A DNA stretch of 16,981 nucleotides from JAGXIT01 sp049293335 (GTDB lineage Bacteria; Patescibacteriota; Saccharimonadia; Saccharimonadales; UBA4665), in NCBI GenBank assembly GCA_049293335.1, contig JBATSO010000020.1, forward strand, positions 1 to 16,981, read 5' to 3'. Both the position numbers and the translations under genes were made by a program. Shown in pieces: positions 6,017 through 13,599 of the stretch (positions are counted from its first letter, which is position 1; each line of letters starts with the position of its first letter). The notes under the pieces were generated by a model, which saw only the letters and a program-made list of their open reading frames with translations, had not been told where the DNA came from and searched no databases.

Positions 6017-6025
6017 TGGTATACT
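6017..6025 (+). promoter_or_regulatory. Extended -10 promoter before the first GT4 gene
   Basis: TGGTATACT is an extended -10 (TG-N-TATACT) beginning just after the hydrolase stop, with 11 nt to the ATG at 6037. A leader of about 5 nt is expected. It suggests the glycosyltransferases have their own promoter besides any read-through. Confidence 0.5.
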
Positions 6026-6036
6026 AGAAGATAATT

Positions 6037-7185
6037 ATGAAAATCGGACTGGTTTGTCCCTACAACATTGCCAAAGGCGGTGGTGTTCAGGAAGTTGTAA
6101 AGGCGTTGCAGCATGAATATATTCGTGGTGGTCACGATGCGGTTATAATTACTCCGCAGCCCAAAGAGAGTTCCGATTCGCATACTGGCCGCGTGGTGTT
6201 TTTGGGCTCGGCAACCGATTTTAAATCGCCTCTTTCGACCACTTCGCAAATAAGCGCCAGTGTTCTCACTGATGAAATCGATAGCATGCTCGAGTATGAA
6301 CAGTTCGATGTGCTGCATTTTCACGAACCGTGGGTGCCTGTACTAAGTCGACAAATTTTGAGTCGTAGCACTTGTGTAAATGTTGCGACATTCCATGCTA
6401 AGCTACCCGAAACACTGGCTAGCCGCGCCCTTGCCAAGGTTATTACGCCCTATACGAAACCGCTGCTGCGCCACATAGATTCTTTTACTGCCGTTTCAGA
6501 AGCCGCAGCCGACTATGTGCGTTCGCTTACCGAAGAACCAATCGAAATTATTCCAAATGGCATAAATTTGCGACATTTTCGCAAACCAGCTCACCTAGAA
6601 GTCGCCAAAAGAAACGGCAAAAAAACCGTGCTGTACGTTGGGCGGCTCGAAAAGCGCAAGGGCGTAAAATATTTGCTGCATGCGGTTCATGATATTCAAG
6701 AGCGGGGACACCAGGTTCAGTTGCTTATAGCGGGCGATGGAGTCGACAAGGAAAAGCTAGAGTACATTGCTCAGGAGCTTGAGCTTGCCCAAGTAGAATT
6801 TTTGGGGTACATCGACGACGATAAAAAGCGCGAACTGCTGCATACAGTTGATTTGTTTTGTTCGCCTGCCTTGTACGGCGAAAGTTTTGGGATTGTGCTG
6901 CTAGAAGCTATGGCTAGTGGCTTGGTAACTATTGCGGGCAATAACCCTGGGTACGAAAGCGTCATGAGTGGCTTAGGCCAACTTTCGCTTGTAAACCCCC
7001 GTGACACTAAAGAATTTGCGCAGCGTATGGAACTACTTTTGCACGATGAAGGTATACGAGAGCTTTGGAAAAAATGGGCCAAAAAGCAGGTCCGTCAGTA
7101 CGACTACCCCAAGGTTGCCACCTTATATTTACAGGCATATGAACGAGCAATCGAACAGGCGGGCGTAACCCCGAAAGAAGTTTAG
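6037..7185 (+). CDS. GT4-family glycosyltransferase, PimA-like
   Basis: A 382-residue GT-B fold enzyme that should transfer a sugar from an NDP-sugar with retention of configuration. The N-terminal half opens with MKIGLVCPYNIAKGGGVQEV, like actinobacterial phosphatidylinositol mannosyltransferase PimA (GG acceptor-side loop), and shows HFHEPW (94-99) and FHA (119-121). The C-terminal half shows VGRLEKRKG (201-209, phosphate-binding R203 and K208), LLIAGDG (229-235) and the EX7E motif from E282 to E290 in ESFGIVLLE, which binds the donor. There is no membrane helix; the enzyme probably works at the inner face of the membrane on a lipid acceptor. Donor and acceptor are not determined by sequence, and mannose to PI should not be assumed. 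It is followed 2 nt later by a paralogous enzyme, so sequential sugar additions are plausible. Confidence 0.9.
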   Translation: MKIGLVCPYNIAKGGGVQEVVKALQHEYIRGGHDAVIITPQPKESSDSHTGRVVFLGSATDFKSPLSTTSQISASVLTDEIDSMLEYEQFDVLHFHEPWVPVLSRQILSRSTCVNVATFHAKLPETLASRALAKVITPYTKPLLRHIDSFTAVSEAAADYVRSLTEEPIEIIPNGINLRHFRKPAHLEVAKRNGKKTVLYVGRLEKRKGVKYLLHAVHDIQERGHQVQLLIAGDGVDKEKLEYIAQELELAQVEFLGYIDDDKKRELLHTVDLFCSPALYGESFGIVLLEAMASGLVTIAGNNPGYESVMSGLGQLSLVNPRDTKEFAQRMELLLHDEGIRELWKKWAKKQVRQYDYPKVATLYLQAYERAIEQAGVTPKEV

Positions 7186-7187
7186 CT

Positions 7188-8315
7188 GTGCGTATTGCCC
7201 TTGTGCTCGACGAGTCATTCGACCCAACCGATGGCATTCAACAATATATGCGAGCTGTTGGTGGCTGGCTTACTACTCAAGGTCACTCGGTATATTATCT
7301 GGTGGGCGAAACCAAAAAACAAAATGAACACGGCGTGTACAGTTTAAGCCGAAATGTGCGGGTGAAGTTTAATGGCAACTGGCTCTCCGTACCGCTGCCT
7401 GTTCGTAGTAAAAAGCTGCGAGAACTGCTAAGCACACTCAAGATTGATGTGCTCCATGTACAAACGCCGTATAGTCCGTTTATGGGCGGCCGCTTAATAC
7501 GCGCGGCGCACGACATGACTGCGGTGGTTGGGACGTTTCACGTTTTGCCATACTCTCGACTTGCCAAAATTGGCAGTAATTTGCTTGGCAAAATCAACAC
7601 CAACACAGCCAAACGATTCGACGCCATGATGGCTGTTTCTGAGCCCGCCCAAGAATTTGCGGGCAGCCATTTTGGTTTTACCAGTGTTGTTGTACCTAAT
7701 GCATTTGACTACTCTACCTTTGCGGAAGCGCCTAAAAAAGTTGTAACTAAAAAAAAGCGCATCGTGTTTTTAGGCAGACTGGTAAAGCGAAAAGGTGCGC
7801 TTAGTTTACTTAAGGCAGTCCATGAACTTCATGCAAACGGCAATCTCCCCACTGATTGGGAGGTGCTCATTGGCGGCAAAGGTCAGTACCGCAACGAGCT
7901 CGAAACGTTTGTAGCACAGCACAAGTTAAAAAATATTGTGCGTTTCGAAGGTTTTATTGAAGAAGCTGCCAAGCCTGCTTTTTTGGCCACAGCCGATATT
8001 GCTGTGTTTCCAAGTACTTCGGGCGAAAGTTTTGGCATAAGTTTGCTTGAGGCCATGGCTGCCAGCCGCGGCGTGGTGCTAGCGGGTGACAATCCTGGGT
8101 ACCGTTCTGTTATGGAGCCTTTTAAGTCTCAGCTTATTGACCCTTTACAAACGAATCTTTTTGCTTCTTTGTTGCAAGACTGGATGCGTTCGGCAGCGCG
8201 GCGTACCAAAGCAGCTCAGGCTCAGCAAGCGTACGTGCAACGCTATGCCATCGATATTGTTGGTAAAGAAATTGAACGGGTTTATAAAAAGGCTCTACGA
8301 AGTCGTAGAACATAA
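7188..8315 (+). CDS. Second GT4-family glycosyltransferase
   Basis: A 375-residue GT-B enzyme starting with GTG only 2 nt after the previous stop, so its translation is probably coupled. It shares the architecture of the upstream gene: MRIALVLDESFDPTDGIQQY at the N-terminus, GTFHVLPYSR (115-124), VFLGRLVKRKG (193-203, R197 and K202), LIGGKG (227-232) and EX7E from E280 to E288. The two look like an old tandem duplication that has diverged strongly. It likely acts on the product of the first enzyme in glycolipid or cell-surface glycan synthesis; the sugar and acceptor are unknown. A 7-bp inverted repeat (8294-8309) lies in its last codons but no T-run follows. Confidence 0.9.
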   Translation: MRIALVLDESFDPTDGIQQYMRAVGGWLTTQGHSVYYLVGETKKQNEHGVYSLSRNVRVKFNGNWLSVPLPVRSKKLRELLSTLKIDVLHVQTPYSPFMGGRLIRAAHDMTAVVGTFHVLPYSRLAKIGSNLLGKINTNTAKRFDAMMAVSEPAQEFAGSHFGFTSVVVPNAFDYSTFAEAPKKVVTKKKRIVFLGRLVKRKGALSLLKAVHELHANGNLPTDWEVLIGGKGQYRNELETFVAQHKLKNIVRFEGFIEEAAKPAFLATADIAVFPSTSGESFGISLLEAMAASRGVVLAGDNPGYRSVMEPFKSQLIDPLQTNLFASLLQDWMRSAARRTKAAQAQQAYVQRYAIDIVGKEIERVYKKALRSRRT

Positions 8316-8323
8316 CGTGTAGA

Positions 8324-8332
8324 TGGTATAAT
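8324..8332 (+). promoter_or_regulatory. Extended -10 promoter of the AI-2E gene (leaderless-type)
   Basis: TGGTATAAT is a consensus extended -10 with exactly 7 nt to the ATG at 8340. Transcription should start at the A of the start codon. No ribosome binding site fits between. Confidence 0.6.
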
Positions 8333-8339
8333 ACGAAAC

Positions 8340-9461
8340 ATGGCACAATTATTCGCAAAAGACGATTCAGACTTTGAAGTAACCGTTTCAACTCATAGCA
8401 TTGTACGATTTATTGGCCTCGTTCTACTGACGGTGCTGCTTTTTACTATGGTGCGCCGCAGCGCCCACGCCCTAACGCTCATAGGCATTGCCTTTTTCTT
8501 AAGTATTGCACTCAATGCGCCTGTACGGTGGCTAGCCAATACATTGCCAGGTAAGAACAAAGACAAGCGTACGTTAGCGACAGGTCTTTCTATGGGCGTA
8601 ATTATTGTGCTTTTACTAGGGTTTTTAATAGCAATTGTGCCGCCGCTTACCCGCCAAACGATTAGTTTTGTAAAGGCTACGCCACAGCTTGTTGACGAGA
8701 CCAAAAATGGTCGCGGCGCACTTGGCAGTTTTGTTGAGCGCTACAAACTGCAAGACGATGTCGAAAAACTATCGAACCAGCTTTCGAGTCGAGTCGGAAA
8801 CATCGGTAGTTCTGCGCTTTCAACCGTTGGTAAAATAGGTTCAAGCTTATTCTCGTTACTTACAGTGCTTGTTTTAACTATTATGATGCTGACCGAAGGT
8901 CCACGTTGGCGCAGGCTCATGGAAGAAATGGTACCTACGAAAAAACGCGCTCATACCAACAAACTTTTGCAAGATATGAATAAGGTCGTACAGGGGTATG
9001 TGAACGGTCAAGTACTGCTTGCTGCTATTGCCGCAGTGTTGATAGTGCCTATGTTCTTTATTATGAATGTTAGCTACCCAATTGCGTTGATGGTGCTGGT
9101 TTTCATTTGTGGGCTTATTCCAATGGTGGGTCACACAATTGGCGCCATTTTGTGTACGTTGGTTGCGCTTTTCACTTCCATACCCGCAGCTTTAGTCGTG
9201 CTCGGTTACTACATTTTGTATCAGCAAATTGAAAACTATGCAGTGCAGCCGCGCATTCAGGCCAATTCAACCAATATGTCGCCGCTGATTGTCTTTATTT
9301 CGGTGCTGGTGGGTGGTAGTTTTGGCGGTTTACTTGGCGCTTTAGTTTCTATTCCAATAGCAGGCTGTCTACGTATTTTACTACTCGATTACTTGCAGCG
9401 CCGAGATTTGTTAAGTAGGAAAACGGTAAAAGACATCAAAACTGAGGGCGGCGAACTCTAA
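8340..9461 (+). CDS. AI-2E family transporter (PF01594-type membrane protein)
   Basis: A 373-residue inner-membrane protein with about eight helices in the family's usual order: two helices at about 21-60, one at about 79-101, a long soluble loop (about 102-160), a helix at about 162-185, and a C-terminal bundle from about 222 to 350. Family signatures are GYVNGQ (residues 220-225), GLIPMVGHTIGA, YQQIENYAVQPRI and SPLIVFISVLVGGSFGGLLGALVSIPIAG (read in segments across the last third). Members range from TqsA/YdiK-like exporters to a sodium/proton antiporter, so the substrate here is open and autoinducer-2 transport should not be inferred from the family name. It has its own promoter. Its stop is 6 nt from the convergent cysS stop, with no terminator visible between them. 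Confidence 0.88.
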   Translation: MAQLFAKDDSDFEVTVSTHSIVRFIGLVLLTVLLFTMVRRSAHALTLIGIAFFLSIALNAPVRWLANTLPGKNKDKRTLATGLSMGVIIVLLLGFLIAIVPPLTRQTISFVKATPQLVDETKNGRGALGSFVERYKLQDDVEKLSNQLSSRVGNIGSSALSTVGKIGSSLFSLLTVLVLTIMMLTEGPRWRRLMEEMVPTKKRAHTNKLLQDMNKVVQGYVNGQVLLAAIAAVLIVPMFFIMNVSYPIALMVLVFICGLIPMVGHTIGAILCTLVALFTSIPAALVVLGYYILYQQIENYAVQPRIQANSTNMSPLIVFISVLVGGSFGGLLGALVSIPIAGCLRILLLDYLQRRDLLSRKTVKDIKTEGGEL

Positions 9462-9467
9462 GTTTGG

Positions 9468-10877
9468 TTAAGCCTTAATCTCAGGCGGTAAGTGGTACCA
9501 AGCGGAACCAGTTGGAGTGTCGCGCAGGCCAATGCCTTGCGCTACTAGAGCGTCACGGAGTTCGTCGGACCGCGCCCAATCCTTACTGTCGCGCGCCTGG
9601 TTGCGCTGGGCTATCAACTCTTTTTGCGCTGAAGTAATATCAGCAACCTTAAGGTCGACGCCTAAATAATCCTCGGCGAGCTGTGCAACGGTGTCGAGAC
9701 AAGTACCACACACTGCACCAGCTAGGGCCTTGTCGGCGATTTTGTCGAACAACTGTAACGCACCTGCCGTGTCGAGGTTATTGGCAAGTAGCGTTGCGAG
9801 CTGTTCGGAGAAATCCGCAGCATGTATGTCCTCGGCAGTCTTCGTTAGCAAGGCTTCTTGCCAGCGAGTTGCCATAGCTTCGCGCCAGTGATTCAAACGA
9901 TTTTGGGCAGCCTCTAGGTTTTCCCAGGTGAAGTTTCCCTCTGTTGTATAGTGCTTCCCAAGTGCAAACAACTTAAAGGCGTCGAGGCTGTAGCCACGGT
10001 CTATAATAGTTTGCAGGGTATAAATATTGCCCGTGCTTTTGGCCATTTTACTGCCATCAACCTTAAGATGGTTATTGTGCACCCAAAATTGGCTGAATGT
10101 TTTGCCTGTCACGGTTTCGGTTTGGGCAATTTCGTTGGTATGGTGAACGGGTATGTGGTCTATTCCACCCGCATGTATGTCTAGTTGGTCGCCCAGCGTT
10201 TCGCGGGCTATAACAGAACATTCCAGGTGCCAACCAGGAAAGCCAAGGCCCCACGGGCTTTCCCATTCCATATCACGCTTGCTGTTTTTTGGGCTAAACT
10301 TCCAGACGGCAAAGTCTGTAATGTTGCGCTTGCCCGCTACACTTACCCGAGCGCCCGCTTCGAGGCCCGAAACGTCTAGCTGGGCTAGCTTGCCGTAGTC
10401 GCTTAATTTTGCCGTGTCAAAATACATGCCATCACCTTCAATTTTGTACAAATAGCCCTTGGCATTGAGCGCTTGCGCAAAGTGAACTTGCTGGTCAATC
10501 ATGCTTGTGGCGCGTACTAAATGATCGGGCGGTAGTAGGTTGAGTTGTTTTGCCTCTTTGTCTGCAATTGCAATATATTTTTCGGCTACATCCCAGGCGG
10601 TCAAGCCTTCGCGTTTGGCGCCTTTTTCCATTTTGTCTTCGCCGTCGTCATCATCGCTAGTTAGGTGACCTACGTCTGTTATGTTTTGAGTGTGCTCTAC
10701 CACGTAGCCTGATGCTCGAAGCGTTCGTACAAGTACGTCCCAGTAAATATACGGCAGCCAGTTTCCAATATGCGGCTGGCTGTATACCGTTAACCCGCAG
10801 GTATACAGTTTGACTGTTTTTGGGCTGAGTGGGCGCACTTCTTTAACCGAGCGTGAAAGTGTATCGTAGAGTTTCAT
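9468..10877 (-). CDS. cysS: Cysteinyl-tRNA synthetase
   Basis: A 469-residue class I synthetase that charges tRNA-Cys in the cytosol; the length is normal. Visible are the Zn-site C27 (YTCGLTVYSQ), the HIGH-type motif HIGN (36-39), the second Zn-site region with C220 (GWHLEC) and H245/H246-E249 (PVHHTNE), and the KMSKS loop as KMAKS (277-281). The stretch GIDHIPVHHTNEIAQ replaces the more common GIDLIFPHHENEIAQ; I associate this form with CPR bacteria, from memory. The C-terminal helical domain ends in RSDELRDALVAQGIGLRDT. ATG overlaps the ridA stop as ATGA, and no separate promoter is seen, so it is probably the last gene of the DHH-ridA-cysS unit. Confidence 0.96.
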   Translation of the reverse strand: MKLYDTLSRSVKEVRPLSPKTVKLYTCGLTVYSQPHIGNWLPYIYWDVLVRTLRASGYVVEHTQNITDVGHLTSDDDDGEDKMEKGAKREGLTAWDVAEKYIAIADKEAKQLNLLPPDHLVRATSMIDQQVHFAQALNAKGYLYKIEGDGMYFDTAKLSDYGKLAQLDVSGLEAGARVSVAGKRNITDFAVWKFSPKNSKRDMEWESPWGLGFPGWHLECSVIARETLGDQLDIHAGGIDHIPVHHTNEIAQTETVTGKTFSQFWVHNNHLKVDGSKMAKSTGNIYTLQTIIDRGYSLDAFKLFALGKHYTTEGNFTWENLEAAQNRLNHWREAMATRWQEALLTKTAEDIHAADFSEQLATLLANNLDTAGALQLFDKIADKALAGAVCGTCLDTVAQLAEDYLGVDLKVADITSAQKELIAQRNQARDSKDWARSDELRDALVAQGIGLRDTPTGSAWYHLPPEIKA

Positions 10878-11242
10878 ATTTTGGCTATTACGCTAACTTC
10901 TATGGTCGCACCGAGCGGCAGAGCTGCAACTTGCACCATTTCTCGGGCAGGCATTGGCTGGCTAAAATACGTTAACCAGAGCTCGTTGATTTTTGGTGCG
11001 TCAGCGAGGTCTGTTACATAAATAGTGGCTTTCACAACATTGCTCAGAGTTGCTTGGGCTGCGTTTAAAATAGCGGTAACGTTAGACATAATCTGCGCAA
11101 ACTGTGTCGTTACACTATCCCCAACTAGTTTTCCATTGACATCAAGATTAATCTGCCCCGAAACAAATAGAAAGCCATGAGCCGTGGTCGCCTGTGACAA
11201 AAAAGGCGCGGAGCAAACGGAACGACTATAGATTGGTTTCAT
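10874..11242 (-). CDS. ridA: RidA/YjgF family protein (enamine/imine deaminase family)
   Basis: A 122-residue protein with the chorismate-mutase-like RidA fold. It shows SQATTAHGFLFVSGQINLD (residues 16-34) and NVTAILNAAQATLSNVVKATIYVTD with the expected Arg in MPAREMVQVAALPLGATIEV. RidA hydrolyses reactive 2-aminoacrylate-type imines from PLP enzymes; family members vary, so the exact role is not proven. I chose the ATG at 11242 (MKPIYSRS), which matches the usual N-terminus and begins 7 nt after the DHH stop. An in-frame ATG at 11266 has AAGG close upstream, would overlap the DHH gene, and adds 8 residues. The stop is TGA inside the ATGA overlap with cysS. Confidence 0.9.
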   Translation of the reverse strand: MKPIYSRSVCSAPFLSQATTAHGFLFVSGQINLDVNGKLVGDSVTTQFAQIMSNVTAILNAAQATLSNVVKATIYVTDLADAPKINELWLTYFSQPMPAREMVQVAALPLGATIEVSVIAKI

Positions 11243-11249
11243 GCTGTTA

Positions 11250-12257
11250 TTATGCGATATTATCATAAGCCTTGTCTAGTAAGTCACTGGCGAATCGGAG
11301 GGCTTCGGTTTTAACCTCGGCGTAGCTACGGCCATCGGTAATTTTGAAACCTGCTGCGTAGTCGTGCCCGCCGCCGCCCATGTGTTCGGCAAGCTGGGCT
11401 GCCACTGGGTAGCCGCTGTTGGCGCGGAGTGCTGCCGTGACTCGGCCATCATCGTAACTCTTAAGCACTACGGCCAGTACTACCCCACGAACTTGCAACA
11501 TATCGAACTGTATTAGAGGCGCGGGGTTATACAGGGGGCTGTATTCGTTAATTTCTTTTTGGGGAATATGTACAAGTGCAATTTTGCCGCTGGCATGAAA
11601 CTCGGTTTTTGCAATTAGCTGGCCTTTGTAGCTATAAATTTTTTCGGGCATTTTGCTGTACTCACGGCGAAGTTCTTCTAGGCGCGCACGGTTAGCGCCA
11701 AGCTCGGTTAGGTCGGCCATGACTCGGTAGGTGCCTGGGGTAGTTAAATCGTTCATAAGGCCCTGTGTGTCCCCCAGGATCGAACTCATAATGTGCTCGG
11801 CCGCTTGGGCGTTCATGTGCCAACCAAATGTACTCGCCAGATGAAAAACCAGTTCCCCCGTGGAAGAAACGTTTGTGTCAACAAGCTGAAGGTTAGTAAA
11901 ATCGAGCGGTTTTTCGACAGTGGCGTGATGGTCTAGCACTATACACGGCTTACTTTTAATCCAACCCATGTGACCGCTTTTGTCGAGCTTATCGAGCAAG
12001 GTGTAGGTGCTAGCGTCTACAATAATGCTGAGGTCGAACTGGTTGGGTAGCGTGTCGAGCACTCTATCCCAGCCAGAAAGATAGCGCAAATAGTCTGGCA
12101 CATTCACGCCGCAGTACAACGCTACGTCTTTGCCGAGGTCGCCCAGAATGTGTTCGAGCGCCAGGGCGCTACCCAGCGAATCGGCATCGGGGTTATCGGC
12201 CTGAATGACAATGATTTTCTGTGCTGATGATACGGCTGCTAAAATGTTTTGCTGCAT
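11250..12257 (-). CDS. DHH/DHHA1 family phosphoesterase (NrnA/RecJ-like)
   Basis: A 335-residue cytosolic phosphoesterase, likely a nanoRNase or cyclic-dinucleotide/pAp phosphatase of the NrnA type. DHH domain motifs: DNPDADSLGS (21-30), D81 in IIVDAST, DHH at 109-111 (VLDHHATVEKP), and D163 in LGDTQG. The DHHA1 domain ends with GGGGH (294-298) followed by DYAAGFK. Motif I usually reads HxNPDxD; here the residue in the His position is A20, so one metal ligand may differ. I chose ATG at 12257: it starts directly before the conserved strand, and -10 TACAAT lies 7 nt upstream. The longer GTG or CTG-region extension (to 12329) would read through that promoter. It is the first gene of the unit with ridA and cysS. 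Confidence 0.88.
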   Translation of the reverse strand: MQQNILAAVSSAQKIIVIQADNPDADSLGSALALEHILGDLGKDVALYCGVNVPDYLRYLSGWDRVLDTLPNQFDLSIIVDASTYTLLDKLDKSGHMGWIKSKPCIVLDHHATVEKPLDFTNLQLVDTNVSSTGELVFHLASTFGWHMNAQAAEHIMSSILGDTQGLMNDLTTPGTYRVMADLTELGANRARLEELRREYSKMPEKIYSYKGQLIAKTEFHASGKIALVHIPQKEINEYSPLYNPAPLIQFDMLQVRGVVLAVVLKSYDDGRVTAALRANSGYPVAAQLAEHMGGGGHDYAAGFKITDGRSYAEVKTEALRFASDLLDKAYDNIA

Positions 12258-12264
12258 AGACTCT

Positions 12265-12270
12265 ATTGTA
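12265..12270 (-). promoter_or_regulatory. -10 box of the DHH-ridA-cysS unit (leaderless-type)
   Basis: TACAAT on the minus strand, with 7 nt to the ATG at 12257. A weak -35 candidate, TTAGCG, is 17 nt upstream. The spacing matches that seen before the AI-2E and carboxypeptidase genes. Confidence 0.5.
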
Positions 12271-12345
12271 CCCTGAAATACCTCAGCCGCTAACTGCAAG
12301 TAACAGTAATCTGTGTGTATTCGCAGCAAGTTTCGCCGTTTATGC

Positions 12346-12375
12346 TTGCAATTAAGCGAGGCGAAGGAATATAGT
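12346..12375 (+). promoter_or_regulatory. Sigma70-type promoter of the interrupted gene
   Basis: -35 TTGCAA (12346-12351), 18-nt spacer, -10 TATAGT (12370-12375). It is followed by AGAGGA 6 nt before the ATG at 12398. This intact promoter and start indicate the gene was functional before the insertion. Confidence 0.55.
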
Positions 12376-12397
12376 GGGACTAGAAAAGAGGAATACT

Positions 12398-12552
12398 ATG
12401 TCTGAACGTTACGAATCACCAAACAGATCAAGCGATGGAACACGCCGGAAAGCCTATGTAGCAGAGTTTGCGACGGGCGCTGCGGTTGCCTTTCAGCCTC
12501 CCCTGTCTACTGAGTTGGCTACACAGCTCTGTGAGTTCGAGGTTCAGAGTGG
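12398..12552 (+). pseudogene. 5' part of an unknown gene split by the IS element
   Basis: ATG at 12398 has an AGAGGA ribosome site and a good promoter. It encodes 52 native residues, MSERYESPNRSSDG to EVQSG, after which the reading frame runs into the IS and stops at 12574 with six foreign residues (VRLLNI). The 3' part continues at 13600. Removing the IS and one 15-bp duplication joins AGT-GG to T-GTA and restores a continuous 126-residue frame. I do not recognise the protein family. It has no signal peptide; there is a polar N-terminus with a short Ala-rich stretch (EFATGAAVAF). Confidence 0.85.
12538..12552. repeat. Target-site duplication, left copy (15 bp)
   Basis: CGAGGTTCAGAGTGG is repeated exactly at 13600-13614 on the other side of the IS. 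Bases just outside the match differ on both sides (T versus A before, G versus T after), so 15 bp is the maximal length. This is within the 4-15 bp range I recall for the IS481 family. Confidence 0.88.
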
Positions 12553-12554
12553 GG

Positions 12555-12579
12555 TCCGGCTCCTAAACATATAGGACAC
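12555..12579. repeat. IS left terminal inverted repeat
   Basis: 25 bp, complementary to 13573-13597 with four mismatches. It contains the transposase stop codon (12563-12565, minus strand). Confidence 0.85.
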
Positions 12580-13546
12580 TAGTATCCAGTGTAGCATTCT
12601 CGTAGCCTGGAATACCTTGGAGGTATTCCACGGGCGTACACATGCGAAGCATGCTGTGCGGCCGGTAGAAGTTGTAGTCGAGGCAATCTTCTATCAGGAA
12701 GGCCTGTAGCTCTGCCTTCTGGTGGCTGTTTGTAGTAAGTTTTTTGTAACGGTCTTTGTCAACGCCATGGCTGCGCTCAATTCTTCCATTCAAATGCGGT
12801 GAGCGAGATGGTATTCGACCGTGCCGAATATTGTTTGCGGTTAACCATCGTTGTACAGCGGTCAGGGTGTTCGGCTTGGCCTGTGGGAGTTGGTCATACA
12901 CAAACTCCGTGCCATTGTCGGTCTGGATGCACTGGAATTGGAAAGCTGGCGCAAAGAACCTGGTGGCATGCTCTAGGAAGTCAACGGTGTAGGCCGGGTT
13001 GACACCCGGATACAAGCGCTTGTATTTAATTCTGGTGGCACAGTCTACCAGGTCGTATTGGTAAGCGGCACGCCTCCAGTGCTTGACATCCATCTGCCCG
13101 ACTTCGCCTGGTCGGTATTGGTAGTCGCTAAGGCGACGTTGGAATCGTCGTTTTCGAGGCTTTGGCACTGTGAGTCTAGCCCGACGTAGTACGTTGCCAA
13201 CACCATGTCGAGAGACGGTAACTCCGTAATCACGTTTGAGTACCACTGCCAACTTGGCTTCGCCGTAGCCTAAGCCTAGTCTGAGCTGGACAATGAGGCT
13301 GGTGGTATCTGAGTCTATATCTGACGAGTGGGTTTTGGGTGTTTTCGGTAGATCGTACAGACTTGTCATCTGTTTCTCACTAGCAAGCCAACGGGAATGC
13401 CAATAATAGTATTCGCTCCGGGCAATACCATAGTATTTACAGGCTGCTGTAACACTACCAAGTTCCTCGGCAGCCCGAAACCAGGCCAGACGGATACGAG
13501 CTCCGTACACCTGGAGTTGTTTTCCAGTCATAGTTCTTGTTCTCAC
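12563..13546 (-). CDS. IS481-family-like DDE transposase
   Basis: A 327-residue single-ORF transposase that cuts and joins the element's ends. The N-terminal helix-turn-helix (about 24-55, AAEELGSVTAACKYYGI) should bind the terminal repeats; a second helical segment (about 85-125) follows. The retroviral-integrase-like core (about 148-310) has D153 (GQMDVKHW), D210 (QTDNGTEF) and E257 (NGRIERSH). The D210-E257 gap of 46 residues is longer than the 35 typical of IS3, through a stretch rich in Pro, Thr and Gln at about 219-233. I chose GTG at 13546, 5 nt after AAAGGAG (13552-13558); GTG at 13552 overlaps that site and ATG at 13531 is too far from it. It appears complete, so the element may still be active. 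Confidence 0.88.
   Translation of the reverse strand: MRTRTMTGKQLQVYGARIRLAWFRAAEELGSVTAACKYYGIARSEYYYWHSRWLASEKQMTSLYDLPKTPKTHSSDIDSDTTSLIVQLRLGLGYGEAKLAVVLKRDYGVTVSRHGVGNVLRRARLTVPKPRKRRFQRRLSDYQYRPGEVGQMDVKHWRRAAYQYDLVDCATRIKYKRLYPGVNPAYTVDFLEHATRFFAPAFQFQCIQTDNGTEFVYDQLPQAKPNTLTAVQRWLTANNIRHGRIPSRSPHLNGRIERSHGVDKDRYKKLTTNSHQKAELQAFLIEDCLDYNFYRPHSMLRMCTPVEYLQGIPGYENATLDTSVLYV
12608..12630. other. Perfect 10-bp hairpin inside the transposase 3' coding region
   Basis: TGGAATACCT, loop TGG, AGGTATTCCA. It covers transposase codons around EYLQGIPGY, with no T-run after it on the minus strand. It may be chance or a structure that slows transcription or translation. Confidence 0.5.
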
Positions 13547-13572
13547 TTTCACTCCTTTCTAGTTTAGTGAAT

Positions 13573-13597
13573 GTGTCCAAGATGTATGGGAGCCGGA
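13573..13597. repeat. IS right terminal inverted repeat
   Basis: Matches the left terminal repeat in inverse orientation at 21 of 25 positions. It lies upstream of the transposase Shine-Dalgarno. Confidence 0.85.
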
Positions 13598-13599
13598 TA

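Larger units (their letters stand above)
12553..13599. mobile_element. IS481-like insertion sequence, 1047 bp
   Basis: It has one transposase gene, 25-bp imperfect terminal inverted repeats (12555-12579 and 13573-13597; 21 of 25 match, beginning TCCGGCTCC and ending GGACAC when read inward) and a perfect 15-bp duplication on both flanks. The transposase stop lies inside the left repeat. The outermost two bases differ between ends (GG versus TA), so the usual TG...CA termini are not obvious. The exact duplication and otherwise undamaged host frame suggest a recent insertion. The element is oriented opposite to the gene it splits. Confidence 0.88.

Noticed and set aside
13571..13599. ATG at 13571 as the start of a separate 89-residue gene
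   Set aside because: The ATG and first 10 residues lie in the IS terminal repeat, no ribosome site is present, and the remainder is the 3' part of the interrupted gene.
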